A stretch of DNA of 64,000 nt. Origin: Watersipora subatra. Taxonomy: Eukaryota; Bryozoa; Gymnolaemata; Cheilostomatida; Watersiporidae. The notes beneath the pieces are model-generated. The model searched no databases. It saw only the letters and a list, made by a program, of their open reading frames with translations, and was not told the origin of the DNA. Of this stretch, positions 1 through 12,036 are shown one piece after another (the stretch's first letter is position 1; each line of letters starts with the position of its first letter). The DNA lies in assembly GCF_963576615.1 (NCBI RefSeq), contig NC_088716.1, positions 7,927,446-7,991,445 on the forward strand, given 5' to 3'. The position numbers were made by a program, and so were the translations under genes.

Positions 1-862
1 TAAATCTACCAGACTCAAGTTTCAAGTTTTTGTATAATCAAGCTAAAACTAAATATCTTACTATGTAGTTGAAATGGAAGCTATTCTATCCCAATTATCT
101 GTGACAACCAGGACAAAATACTGTTAGATAGTGTTAATGCTTCCATCGCTTTAATACTTACTCATTCAACAAATTTTAAAAGTTGTGGCCATATGGAACA
201 AAAAACAATTGTATTATAAAAACAAATTGTTAGTTTATAAATTCTATAACCAAACTGATGGTTTAATTTACCATGTTGCTTTTCCCAAAAACAAAGGTCC
301 TGCCTGGTTTGCTCAATCATCTTCTCACAGGTGTGAAGCAAGATGCAAAATCCTCCACCAAAAGTAAAAATATAATAATACCTTACCCATACATAATCAA
401 AGGTTACATAATCATAAGTACTTATGTAACCTTTGATAAACAACAAAGTAATCTAGGAATAAACAAAGTAATCACTGTATAACATCTAACTAAAATATGT
501 TTGAACAATTCTATAGGTTTTTGTTTCAAGAAATCTAGAGCTGTAAAACTGAGAGCTAATTTTTATTATTGACCTTTTTAATATAATTGAGTCAGTTCGA
601 TTACTTATGTATTCTTACAATTAGTGTCATTGTGGTGTAAGAGAGTGCAACTTATCTATTCTTTTACCTGCCTTTGAAATCTTTCTAGAATCTGGTTAGT
701 GTTCTGGTGCAGACTTTCCATACTACACTAAATATCAGAATTCATCACTGAATTAATGAGTTTATTATGCCTCGCCAAATTTTAAAATAATAATTTGAGC
801 TTTTACAAGAACTGCTTGTGCATCAAATGCTTAGTTTGAAGTTGTTTTTGTTTCTCTTTTAG
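1..862. other. Window start: no exon recognised
   Basis: This AT-rich stretch precedes the first recognisable phosphatase exon. It is probably intron of the gene at 863-9099, because that exon begins in frame right after a splice acceptor (TTTTAG at 857-862). I found no transmembrane or juxtamembrane exon here. Short open frames, for example 185-367, show no family resemblance. Confidence 0.5.
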
Positions 863-3800
863 AAACTTAAAGACATACCCGCTCCACAGATGGATGTTGC
901 AAAACAGGCAAAAAACAAGGGAAAGTGTAGATATTTGAAGTTGTACCCAGGTAAGAGTGGTCTAAGCAATAATTGATCGACATATAAATTTCTGTCTAAC
1001 ATACTATAGAAACCTCCAAAAATTAACCGCTGCACAATTGATGATTATGGCACCTTAAGAACAAGTTTGTATTAACTACTTTTGAAACCATATGAGACAT
1101 ATCTACAATAAATTTACAGGTGATGACCACAGAGTGAAACTTCGTGAAGTCACTGAAGGGCAGACAGATTTTATCAATGCATCATTTCTAAAGGTAATTA
1201 TCCACATGCAATAAACATAGTAGGACCTTTCAGTGTAGTTGAAAACTGATTCATGATCTGAAAAGGTGGTGTTATTAAAAATTGTTTATTGCATTTTTTT
1301 ATCCAGTAGAAAATGTAGAACATAATAAAAAAAAACCGTTTGATAAGGTTTTATAGCTATCAAATATGCTTGCAGGGTTATGGAAGAGACAACCAGTATA
1401 TTGCTGCACAAGGTGAGTCAATTACTGTAATGTCCCTCATACTGTCTGTTCGCTAACTGATAGAATGTTTTAGCTAATTTTGTAGAAGAGGCAAGTATAA
1501 TTCAGCAAGATGAATATACCTTGGGTAGCATGACCTGTGTCGATTCTCATCAAAGCTATATGACACAGATATGCACAGTAATGAAATAAACATTGGGTTT
1601 TTATAGTCAAAACAGCCAACCAAAGTGTCAGATTGCAGCTGGTTTCTCCTTTTTTATTTAATCATTTTGATAGTCACCTTTCTATTATTTAGATTGATCT
1701 CCTTCTTCATACCACATTCAAACTCTTTTTCATTTTGGCTTTCTCTTTTTTCTTGGTTTTATCCCATTCAATATCTTCACTGTCGTCTTTTGACTTCCTG
1801 TTCTCATTCTTCTCTTTCTTTTTGGCCTTTTTTCCCTTCATCTTTTCTCTTTAACTACTTTGTTTGTTTTTCCTCCCAACAAGCGATTAATATAATACCC
1901 AGCAGCAGGCCCGTATTCCCTAGGGCGGCTGGGCCGACCCAACCTTTTAGGAACTTTCCGCGGCTAATTACAATCAACCTCGGATAACTCGCCCTTGGAT
2001 AAAATGTAACATTTCATCTCAAACACAATTTAACTCGAACGAATTTGTTTGGTCCATGCCCATGCAATGATAAATTGCTTCAGATAGCTCGACCTAAACA
2101 TCATTTATTCAAAAAGTTATTTGCCCAACGGCTATGGAGACGGTTTTTATTGCTGTAGAATATCACTCTATTCCAAGCCATAGAGACAAAAATCAACTTT
2201 TAGTAGTTCTTAGGCGTCATTATTATCATAATCAGCGGCAAAATATTCTTGTTAACGACTTTTATAAAGGTTTGCAAAATATCAAGTTTTACCAAACATC
2301 TGTTTGGCCATGTCCCACTTAATGAACTTAAAATATAATCGGCAAAATTGATCTTTGTTAAAACGCTCAAATGAAAAAGATGTCTTTTTTCTGAGCGTTT
2401 TAACTGCATACAAGTTTTGCCTATTTTAATTTAAAAACCCCTCGTCAGTCACATCACCTAAAACAAAACAAATCTCAAAAAATAGAAAAATGTTGATACT
2501 TTCCGATAAAAAATTTTAAAACTTCACATGAGAGGCCCAGCTGAGGCCCTACATAAGAGAAACCTGATGGGGACTTACACCACCCCCCCCATTTACATCC
2601 CCAGGTTTTCACAACTAGTCGCCTAACATTAGCCACCCCAACTTGCAACCAGTGAATACAGGCCTGCCCAGCAGATGTGTGAAGGCATTTCATGTTAATG
2701 TAAATTAAATGTAAATGTAGCAATCATGAAGTGAAGTATAAGAACAACATCCAGTAGCTATTCATTCCACTGGCTTTGAACACTTTGGGTAAACAAGGTA
2801 GCACTGTAGGTTTTTCTATTTGAATTTGAAACGCATATAATGATCAATATTTTATTTTGTTCTCAAGGTCCTTTCACTGATGAAACTGTCAAAGATTTTT
2901 GGCAGATGATATGGGAGCAAAGACCAGCTGCTATTGTTATGGTGACTAACACAATAGAAAACCGCAAGGTAAATTGCAGTAATTCGTCAGTTACTACCAC
3001 TCTGTATTGAATTACCCTAAGGTTCAGTAACAATACTTTGATATCAAAACCATTTTCAGTTTAAACCTATGTTAAATCGGCTGGCATGTTCTCATTGTCA
3101 ATATTTTTGTAGGTTAAATGTATGCAGTACTGGCCATTGGAGCAAGGAGTCATCCAAAGTTTTGGTAGCTTCAAAGTTTCCCTGAAAAGCACGGATATGT
3201 TTTCTGAATTTGCTATGAACCGGTTAGAGGTTACCCAGGTACAGAGTATTTGTTGATACTATATGTGCTTTTGTAATCTGTTGCAAAAATAAATTTAATA
3301 ACGCTGCCAAAACCAGCATAAAGATAAAAAATAATTTGATAGTCAATCCCTGATGACCTGCTGATACAAACTAACAAAGTCTATAAAATATTAAAAAACA
3401 TATTTTGGCCATTTACTAAAGGTGCATTTTATTATAATACTATCAGAAATATGACAAACTTTAGTTGTTGGTCAACATAAACTGCTTGCTTTTTTCAGAA
3501 TGGAGAAACAAGACAAATCCTTCACTTTTACTACTTGTCATGGCCTGACCACGGAGTACCTGATATTGAACTATTTGTATCCTTCCACAGACTAATCAAA
3601 GCTTCTATTCATCTTGGCAGAACTCAACCCTTGCTTGTTCACTGCAGGTAGCTTTCCTGCTATATACAGCTCAAACTTTTTAAACGTTCATATTAATAGA
3701 ATTAACAACTCAGCTGAAGTCTTTCTTTCATGCTTGAAAACTGTTATAAATATGATCAACAGTTTGAATCGTGCTGGTTTCTTGTCTATTGTCAGTGTGC

Positions 3801-4327
3801 ATTTGATTACAGTGCTGGAGTAGGAAGAACTGGTACATATGTAGCGCTTGACTACCTCTTAGATCAGGCCAAAGCTGAGGGTGTTGTCGATGTGTTTGAG
3901 TGTCTAAAGGAGATGAGATCCAGACGACCATGTATGATACAGACTGTGGTAAGAGTTGTTTTGGTATAAATAATTTTAAGTGGTATCGGCAACATATCAG
4001 ATCCATCCGCAAAGTCCTATGTGTTCAAAATGTTGATTGATAAAAATTTTAGTTTGGTCCGCACCGGCTTAAAATCTTATTCAAATTTCCTTTTATTTCT
4101 GCATGACAAGTTGCATAGCTAATTTAAAACTGTTTTAGCATCAAGCTGTAATGTTCAATAACCTATAATTGTAATTACAGGATCAATATGAGCTTCTACA
4201 CGATGCCTTGAGTGAGGCATTGGCAACACAAAACTTTCCTTGCCCGCCAACTGAAATTGAGTCCAAAATATCCATGCACAAGCTACAACCTAACAGTGAA
4301 GCTGACCTCATTTCAGTTGAGTACCAG
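863..4327 (+). CDS. PTP domain D1 (catalytic), exons 1-8 of the RPTP
   Basis: The motifs appear in family order. A KNRY-like entry has been changed to [10 protein letters not shown] (863-950). Then come [37 protein letters not shown] and the WPD loop in SWPDHGVP (exon 3499-3647). The P-loop [12 protein letters not shown] is split by an intron: HC plus part of Ser at the end of 3499-3647, the rest in 3813-3948. The Q-loop QTVDQYELL spans 3948/4181. The nucleophile Cys, the Arg of CX5R, the general-acid Asp and the Q-loop Gln are all present, so D1 should be active. The usual Asn-Arg-Tyr of the phosphotyrosine loop is replaced around residues 12-20, with Tyr retained. Confidence 0.92.
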
Positions 4328-7300
4328 GTAAGTAAGTTATTACATTGGTGGCAGATGTCGAGAAAATGCTAGATTAACGAAAAGTTGTAATCATTAGATG
4401 GTAATACTAGTGGGTCTGAAATGATTGCCCACATAAAACTGTCAGCATAATGCCTGTTTATACCAGCAAGATAACAAAAATATGAGGCTAAATGTGGCAA
4501 TTTTTTTCAGCACATCATTGCAAGAGCTGGGTCTCTGGACTACTCTTATGCAACAGCGAAAGATGCAGAAAATCAGCACAAAAACAGATTTTCTGAAATT
4601 CTCCCAGGTATGATATATGTGAGTGTATGTTGCACCTAAAATTCTGAGGGTTATTGCAAATGAAATCTAATTATAAAACGGCTTTGTTTCGTACACAAGT
4701 ATGCACGTACTAATTTCAACTGAGCTGTTAAAAAATAGTAATAGCTACTTTTGTTATACTTTTAGCGGAGAGTGCAATGCTTTACCTCTTAAATGGAGCA
4801 AACGGTAGCTACATCAATGCTGTGACTGTGGATGTGAGTATATTTAATAAAATGAGGGTAACCCTTCTATAAAAGGCATTCGGACACTGTTTCCAGTTGT
4901 CGGCTGATCTCCAATGACTCATTTTATTTTAGGGCTACAAGCAGAAGAAACAATGGATTGCCACCCAACTGCCATTGTCTAACACCATTCCTGATTTCTG
5001 GCAATTGATTTTAGAATGTGACATATCAATTATTTTCCAGCTGGATACCAGCCAAGTAAGTTGAGTGTTTCCGACGACCTAAACAATCAGAACTTGTTAT
5101 CATGACATTTACACTCATTCCTGTAAGAATCGAAAAACTTTTATTAGTATAGAATGGAACACATAAGCGACAGTCAACAGCTAGTTTTTATTAGTTCATG
5201 GTTCATAAACTGAGATATGTTCTGGAAGTCTAAAGACTCGAAATTAACTTAAATCTTATTGGAATTCTAGGAACAAACTTCATGACGAGCAAAATCAATT
5301 TGTAACGTAATGATAACAGAATTACAATATTTACAACTAATCTCAATACATCATGTATTTTGTAGACCTTGTTCTATCCTAACAAGGACTCAATGGTTCT
5401 GGAAGTAGAACCGTTTGTAATCACCAGAGAAAAAACTATAATAGAGGGTACTGTGAAAGTCATTCACCTTCAACTGGAAACTGAGAAGGTATAAAGCTAC
5501 CAAACTGTGTTTAATATTAGTTGTTTAGAAAGATTTATGTGAAACATGAACTACATAAAAATTATGACAGCTTTGAGTAGTTATTTCACTATACATGAAA
5601 TAATTTGGATAAAACACTTTTGCATTGCACAGGGGAAGAGAAGTGTACAAGTGTTGTTAATGGATGCCTCCTTGGCTGAAGATCTGCCAGACACTAACCA
5701 TATCCTCTCACTGCTGACAACATCAGAGATGTTAGAAAAGGAGGTGGCTGTCAGGAGAATGTGTGTTACCTGCATGTAAGATTTAGTTACTAAAATTGTT
5801 AGTTACCGAAATAAATAATCAATAAAATTTAAAACTTCATCTTAAATTTTATTAAACTATATGTAGGTTAAAATTGTTCATGAAAGTATGTAAGTTTTTT
5901 GGAACAGGATTAGAAAGTATATTGTAAAACACTTTATTTGGGCAGTATTCCAATAAAATCATACGCTCAAAAGATGTTATCATTTTATAAGTATGCAGTA
6001 AATCAAGCCGAAAGATTAATGCTTCGACTATGCTATGACTCAGTGTATTCAATAACTAAATAGTAGATAATGCGCTAAGAGCTTTAAAGATTGACTTGCA
6101 ACAAAATTCACATTACAGTTATTTGGTATTAAAAGATTCACCATGTTATACTCTGCTGTTTTGTAGGTGCAAAATACGTGGAAATGTGATTACAAGCTCT
6201 TAAAAGCTCAAAAACCAACAGTTGATCGCAGCCATCACAAAACCGTCGTAGATCGGAATCGGTTTATTTTTCTGACGTAGTCACCACACTTAGTTATTGT
6301 TTTTGTCATGTGATGTTCTCACATAAACTGAAAGGCCAATAAAAGGCTCAATATAAAACTTCTCGTAGCACTAGTTCATGACAAACACTTAGGGTTTTAC
6401 CGAAGACTCCGTATCAAATGTAGATGTTTGCTACTTTACAGTTTTGTTTCCGCTTGGTCTAATCGTCTAGTCGTAATCTGATCATGTGGCCCATACATCA
6501 CGAATAATTTCTGCAGGATTTTTTGATTATCACAGGTGACCAACAGGCTCGTCATGTTTGTCAGACAATGATATGTACTACTTTGAGCTAAGGTTGAAAA
6601 ATTAAACAAATATTTTTTGGTAGGTGGTAGGATATCAGTGCTAAAAGTGACAGCATTAAAATGACAATAAAATAGACACGTAAGAGCAATAGACATGGTT
6701 TTATTGAATGCTAAAGGAAGTATATTTGTAAAAATATTTCAACGAATGAGGTTGCGTGAAAGTGTAAACAGAAGCCATATTGTACCACTACGTCCCATTT
6801 GAGCCGTTTTGGAAAGAGGTTCTAATCTACGGCGGTTTTGTGATGGCTGCGATTAACTGTTTATTTTTGAGCTTTCAAGAGCTTGTAATCACATTTTCAC
6901 ATATTTTGCACCTACAACACCAGAATAAGACATGGTGAATATTTTGATATCAAATAACTGTAATGTGAATTTTGTTGCAAGTCAACCTTAAACCGTGCCC
7001 ACACAGTCACAACTGGAACGCTAAAACTCTCATATATAATGTAGACTGGCCTCTCTCCCACTAATGAGTATTTGAGATAAGTATGTTATGCTAATGTAGC
7101 TTTTAACTTGCTGATTGCTGTATCTGTTCTTTTGATCTGCTTAATCTATAGCACGGTAAATTCTGGCTCTCAAGTGACCTTGTTTATTAGTAAACCATTA
7201 CTCGCTACTTTACATTATCTTACATGTTTTACTTTTTCTAGCATTATAATAAATATGCGTAGTAACTGGCTTTGGATGTTGATACTATATGTTGGAGCAA

Positions 7301-9099
7301 CAATTCTGATAAGTGTACTTTGCATTTTGTTTAATCTGTCCTACAGCTCAAAAATCTAGCAAACGACATTTATGCTAATTGTGAGCAACATCCAAACTAA
7401 TAAACTATTTAAAACTACACTAAAAACTGGGTGAAAAACTAAATTATTTGTAAAAAACTAAATAATTAAATTATTAAAGTGAAAAACTATCATATGCACT
7501 GTATACTTGTTATTTAAAAAATGCATTGAGATTCGTCGTTGGCAAGTGGCACGAAGGACAAAGTGTAACTGAAAATGGACATGAGATATGCAAGTAGTCT
7601 AACTTGAACAACATCAACTTTAAATAGACTTTTATTTTATATTTTTGTTGATTAATTTGAGTCTTAGTCTACTAGCGTCACTTTTTAAAGTATTTCATTT
7701 TTTATTATTGTAACAAGCTTCGCATTTCCATCTCAATCTGGCATTTTTGTCTCAATCTCTATTAGCTAACTTTGTAGAATTTTTTCATGAAATGATCCGA
7801 GATGTCTGCTGACGTTTCTATATTATCTGTCATATAAATGGTAAAAAGCTAGATTCAGCATTTTTCCACTAATACTACTGTTACCACTTTTTTTTTCTAA
7901 ATTCATAATATTAGAAAATAACAATATGGTGCGGTGTTTAATATAATTGAAGCTCTTTACAACAAAACTATGTTTCAAAGTGAATACGTCCAAAAACTTA
8001 TTAATCAAAACTCTGGTGCTTTGAGGAACTTCCTACACAATATGTTTATAGTTACTTTGTATGTCAAGAGAAATTTTTACTTAAATTTTCCACCATGCAA
8101 AGGAACAAGTCATGCATTTAGATAATGAAAGGTCAATGTTTGATGCCAAGACTTTCTTAACTGCTTTCATTATCAATTTTATACACTCTACACATACTAA
8201 ATTAAAGGGATGGAAGCACCAAGTGTGGAATCTACATCTGTGCATACAATGCTATAGAGAAACTGAAAACAGAGCAGATGGTTGATGTTTACACTCCTAC
8301 AGTAATGGCAAAACTGAGGCGCCCTCAGTTCATCTCTACCATCGTAAGTGAAGATGAACTCTTTGTTATAATAAGATCTAAGTACGGCGCTTTTTGCTGA
8401 CAGCAGTTCTTAACCATTTCATAGATGCTGTAAAGTCTATTTCAACATTCATAGTATTTTAGGTTCCCAATTGGTGTTTTTATTACAAACAGTTAGGGCC
8501 AGAAAATTTAGAGTGAGTCGGATATGAGGAAAGGATATGTCACGGCTCATGTATGCAGCTCACCTGAGCCAGTCAACACTTGATAGTCTAAATAGCAACT
8601 TTTCAACTACAAAAAGTATCCTCATGTCTAAAATAATAGTACTTCTACTAACTTAGAGCAAGCTAAAATTGCAAAGTTAGTGATCAAAGAAGAGCAACAG
8701 TAAAACTGTGAGAAGTAGCTTGCAATACATCAAGGAAAATGCTCATGACAGATAATTGAAGGCTATGACAATTGACTTTAGACATTGGTAAAACCTACAC
8801 AGATCATAAAACTAATTGTCGAGTAGAGAGTTTTGTTTAAATCAAGAGTAATTGCTTTATGAAGCAGTATCAAGTAAATTGGCAGGAAGTAGCATGCGTT
8901 TGCAAAGGCCAATGATATATATCGCTTTCAATATTCGCTGGATAACTAATTATGAACTTGTATTATCGAAGCATGGTTAAGACTTGTTTGAACATTATTT
9001 CATTGTTAGTTATTTTCTTAACAGGCGCAGTATGAATATCTGTTCCAAGTGCTCAAAGACTACGTGTGCGCATTTGGAGAATATGCTAATTTCGGATAG
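863..9099 (+). CDS. Receptor-type protein tyrosine phosphatase, cytoplasmic part (5'-partial)
   Basis: Fifteen exons bounded by AG/GT join in one frame: 863-950, 1120-1193, 1376-1412, 2868-2968, 3113-3238, 3499-3647, 3813-3948, 4181-4327, 4511-4607, 4766-4833, 4933-5055, 5366-5488, 5633-5775, 8208-8343, 9025-9099 (stop TAG at 9097-9099). They total 1623 nt, i.e. 540 residues plus stop. The product has tandem PTP domains D1 and D2, the usual cytoplasmic layout of an RPTP, which removes phosphate from phosphotyrosine at the inner face of the plasma membrane. D1 keeps the WPD loop and the [10 protein letters not shown] active-site loop; D2 is degenerate. The ectodomain and membrane span lie upstream of the window, so orthology to a named vertebrate RPTP cannot be set. 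The frame was chosen by exon phase and PTP motifs. No break was seen. Confidence 0.93.
1413..2867. other. RPTP intron 3 with a short GC-rich repeat-like insert
   Basis: The intron lies between exons 1376-1412 and 2868-2968. A T/C-rich tract (1625-1880) creates a spurious Phe/Ser-rich open frame. Around 1900-1970 the base composition changes abruptly to GC-rich (CCCTAGGGCGGCTGGGCC), unlike its surroundings, which suggests an inserted repeat of unknown family. No coding exon was seen. Confidence 0.5.
4511..9099 (+). CDS. PTP domain D2 (pseudophosphatase), exons 9-15 of the RPTP
   Basis: The domain starts with the D2-type motif [10 protein letters not shown] (exon 4511-4607) and continues through [11 protein letters not shown] and [20 protein letters not shown]. 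At the WPD-loop position the sequence reads [11 protein letters not shown], without Trp-Pro-Asp. At the P-loop it reads VTCMDGSTKCG: the Cys is kept but the catalytic Arg is Lys and the preceding His is Thr. D2 domains of RPTPs are commonly inactive regulatory domains, and these changes fit that. A phase-2 intron of 2432 bp (5776-8207) splits the Met codon inside the P-loop. The last exon, ending [10 protein letters not shown], closes the protein at 9099. Confidence 0.9.
6084..6991. mobile_element. Non-autonomous DNA transposon with long terminal inverted repeats, copy 1
   Basis: Left (about 6088-6260) and right (about 6815-6987) arms are reverse complements over roughly 170 bp with mismatches: the left arm begins AGATTGACTTGCAAC and the right arm ends GTTGCAAGTCAACC. 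TTAA tetranucleotides flank both ends (6084-6087 and 6988-6991). The core of about 550 bp has no transposase frame. A second copy at 53016-53897 has the same arms and the core in reverse orientation. TTAA targets are typical of piggyBac-like transposases, but the tips do not show the usual CCY start, so the superfamily is open. The element sits in the intron that splits the D2 P-loop. Confidence 0.8.
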
Positions 9100-9830
9100 C
9101 CTCAGCAAATTTGCAAAGGTCCAGTCTGGTGTGGTTTGTGGTCTGTCGTCCTAACTGAAGAAACTGTCTGATAATCATTGATATTGTAGACTTGAATTTC
9201 ATATCTTATTTGCTTATTTACGTAGTGTGATACAACACTTGAACCTGCACAAAATTAATTAGAGTTCATCAGCAAAATTTTATTTCTTCATCATTCTTCA
9301 AATTTTATTGCAGTTTATCCGTTATGAAAATTTTGAAAATTTTGAAAATTTTCTCTCTGGTTTGAAAATTTTTCTGTTTGTTTCTGAATTACTTAGCAAA
9401 AACATGCTACTGTGCATATACTTTCTATGAGTATACCCAAATTTTTAATATTAAAATTATTCTGCCATAGCTCTTTTTATTTTTTATTAAAATTGGTACA
9501 TTTTTATCTTTATATGATATTTTTGGACACTACTGAGCATTCACCTTACCTTTTTTTTGTTCAACTGGTACTAGCACGTAAGCACTTGAATATATATATC
9601 AGCTAAACAACAGTAGTGAGTATACTGTGACACTGTTTTTGCCAAATTATTGATTTTAAAACAGTATATGTTTACTCAAATGTATTGTCACATGAAAAAA
9701 ATAAAAATTATGTACTTATATGAATGAATTATCAATAATTTAAATTTGTAGTTTTAAATTTTACTCAAATGAAAATAAAACTTGAAAAAGATTTGTGTTT
9801 GTGTGGTTCTGTTTGATTTTGTGTAAAGGT
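9100..9830 (+). terminator. RPTP 3' UTR and poly(A) site
   Basis: After the stop at 9097-9099 the sequence is AT-rich with no frame. AATAAA hexamers occur at 9700-9705 and 9774-9779. The second is followed 12-45 bases later by a GT-rich run (about 9791-9826), the arrangement of a cleavage/polyadenylation signal with its downstream element. This predicts a 3' UTR of about 700 nt. A small tandem repeat of GAAAATTTT lies at 9325-9352. Confidence 0.55.
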
Positions 9831-10368
9831 AGCACTTTTGACTGAATTTCTCACATAACTAATAGATATTTCAAACTGTCAAAGTGGCTCCTGCCCGGCA
9901 AAAAAATGTTCGCTAAAAATGTTTTCTACTGTCAATTTATTCCAGCGAGTTTTATATGATCTGTCAGATATCTGTAATTCTGACACTAGTGGTCTTCTCC
10001 TGTATATGTATACTTAACACTTAGTTCACTAGTTGTCTTGTCTCAAGTGGGAGCCAATGTTCATTCTTCAGTAGAATGAATGTTAAGCATTTCTCTATTA
10101 CTAATGTATAGTCTATATTGGGCGTAAACTGCAAATTTTGTATGCCATCGCGCTTTTCATAATCATCATTGCCATCTCAACTATAGATGGGCCTACCTCA
10201 GGCTTCGATAAAATGTATATTCGATATAGTCAAAACAAGCCTCATTTGGCCATAGAAGAAACAACAAATGTTTGTCCAAATAAATCGTATTATATAATAT
10301 ATTTATATTTTTAAAAAATATAAGAAAATAAACTTTTAGTTAATTTGCTACAAATTTGTTTTGTGCGA

Positions 10369-10447
10369 CACACACACACACACACGCACGCGCGCACGCG
10401 CGCGCACGCATGCACACACACAGACAACGATTGCCGTTTATATAGTA
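10369..10447 (-). repeat. Alternating purine-pyrimidine tract joined to a dispersed core motif
   Basis: A CA/CG dinucleotide tract of about 50 bp runs into the motif which on the minus strand reads ACTATATAAACGGCAATCG followed by TTGTCTG. The same core, next to (TA)n or a pyrimidine-rich simple repeat, is at 47862-47888 and 48925-48952 on the plus strand. It is probably the terminal part of a transposable element, possibly the 5' end of the Helitron-like family described at 48921-50514. Confidence 0.55.
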
Positions 10448-10472
10448 GATATATTGGAGTTGCTAATTAAAT

Positions 10473-10515
10473 ACTTTGGCGATATATTTATATATATATA
10501 TATATATCGCCAAAG
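10473..10515. repeat. Perfect palindrome with an AT loop
   Basis: CTTTGGCGATATAT is followed by a (TA)n stretch and then by ATATATCGCCAAAG, forming a stem of at least 14 bp that continues through the alternating TA. It could be a microsatellite-derived hairpin or a very short MITE. Confidence 0.7.
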
Positions 10516-11320
10516 TGATAGCAATCAAGTTTGTCTTTAAAAACATATTAGCGTAGTAGGAGTACTCAACTAAACAGCCTATCTTGCCTGTTTTCACTTT
10601 CTCTTCTTGATAAATAGCAGTAAAGGGTTGTAATATTTTAACGATTTAGTCTGCCCTCTGGACCTCTCCCTCTCCGTCTCATTTTCCTTCTCTTTCTCCT
10701 ATTTTCCTTCATCAGGTAAGACCTTTTCACGCCATTATCTCAATTGCCAAAATTCTGTAGCAATCTATGGACTCTTATGAACTGTTGAGACTCGCAGCCA
10801 TAAAGAATTGAGCAAACAAGCATAGATGACCATTGGAATAAGGATATACTGTAACTTTCATAACCTTTTTTACCCTTTGTCATTAACATTATTGTTTTAG
10901 AATTTTGTTAGTGGTGTATTTTAACAATTGGACCTACAGAATGAAGAAGCAACTTTTACTGGTAAATATCAGCACTGCTTACAATAGATTAACACCTTCA
11001 TTAGTACCTGAACTAGTAATATTCAAATTAGCTACCGCAAGCTAAGCAAAAGTGCACAAACTAAACATAGTCAAAATATGATAAAATGGCAAAGCAATTT
11101 CAACACTGATTTTGTGTGTGAGTTCAGATTAGTTATGGATAACATAATTTCTCCACATCCACCTATAACACTATTAGCTATTAGCTTACTTTTATTGGAG
11201 GTCTTCCCATGTTTTGTGACGATTCTGAAGACCTGACGACAGGGATATTAAAAAAAGTGACAAACAAGACGACTGTTTATCAATGTAGGTGACGATGATT
11301 GTGTAAGTAGGATTAGTAAA

Positions 11321-12036
11321 GGTATGGCTACACGGAACAAATTTTTCATTTTTTTTGGTCAAAATCACAAAAATCGCAGAATTAATTCATCGAAATTACA
11401 TAATTATTTGAGCTGTGCATGCCCATCGAGTTTGTCGACAAAACAGATTAAACAAATTATTAGCGAGCACAACTCTAGCAGCTTTAGCAATTAGTATAGT
11501 CCAAGAGAAGTATCGCGACACACAATAAAAATTTGTAAGCATTTTAACATAGAACACACAATGTAACGGTTTAAGTTGCGCTGTTGTTGGTTAGCGAGAA
11601 CGACTCTAGCAAACTTTAAAATATATGTAGTTCGAGAACATAATGCGACACGCAAGAAAAATATTACAGAAAGTCACCATAGTAAATACGATGCAACCGA
11701 CTTGATTGCGCTAGAGATGTCAACATTTTTTACCACAAAATATTTGCTGCAAAAAGGAAATATAGTTAAAAAATCAACAATTTGTAGCTATAGCGTCCAA
11801 ACAATAAATACATACAATAACGCAATCTAAGCAGTTGTATCGCGTGTACTATGTTGAATTGCACTTATACTTTTATTGTGTGTCATTATACGTGTCTCTT
11901 GGACTATACTAATTGCAAAGGCTGATGGAATCGCGCTCGCTGGCATGATTCTAGCAGTGCAGAATAATTTTGTGTATTTCAATCGTTTCATGATTTTGGT
12001 TAGAACCAACGGAAATTTTTTAACTTGTAGCCATAC
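11321..12036. mobile_element. Inverted-repeat element (MITE-like)
   Basis: The left end begins GGTATGGCTACACGG and the right end, reverse-complemented, begins GTATGGCTACAAG. Internally, CAATTAGTATAGTCCAAGAG at about 11491 has its exact reverse complement at about 11898-11917, and the neighbouring ACACACAATAAAA is mirrored too. A second diverged copy of the left inner segment (AGCGAGAACGACTCTAGCAA, 11592-11611) follows the first as a partial tandem. There is no transposase frame, and the family is not identified. Confidence 0.65.

Larger units (their letters stand above)
9831..11320. other. Intergenic, AT-rich; simple repeats
   Basis: No gene was recognised. It contains a (CA/CG)n tract at about 10369-10420, followed by the motif ACAACGATTGCCGTTTATAT (reverse strand of a motif also at 47862 and 48925), a perfect hairpin at 10473-10515, and a pyrimidine-rich run at 10652-10710. 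Confidence 0.5.

Noticed and set aside
1625-1987. 120-codon frame, Phe/Ser/Leu-rich
   Set aside because: It lies in an RPTP intron on a T/C-rich tract, and its hydrophobic translation is compositional; no splice or domain support.
7108-7359. 83-codon hydrophobic frame that could pass for a membrane protein
   Set aside because: Inside an RPTP intron just after the TTAA element; AT-rich codons give Ile/Leu/Phe by chance.
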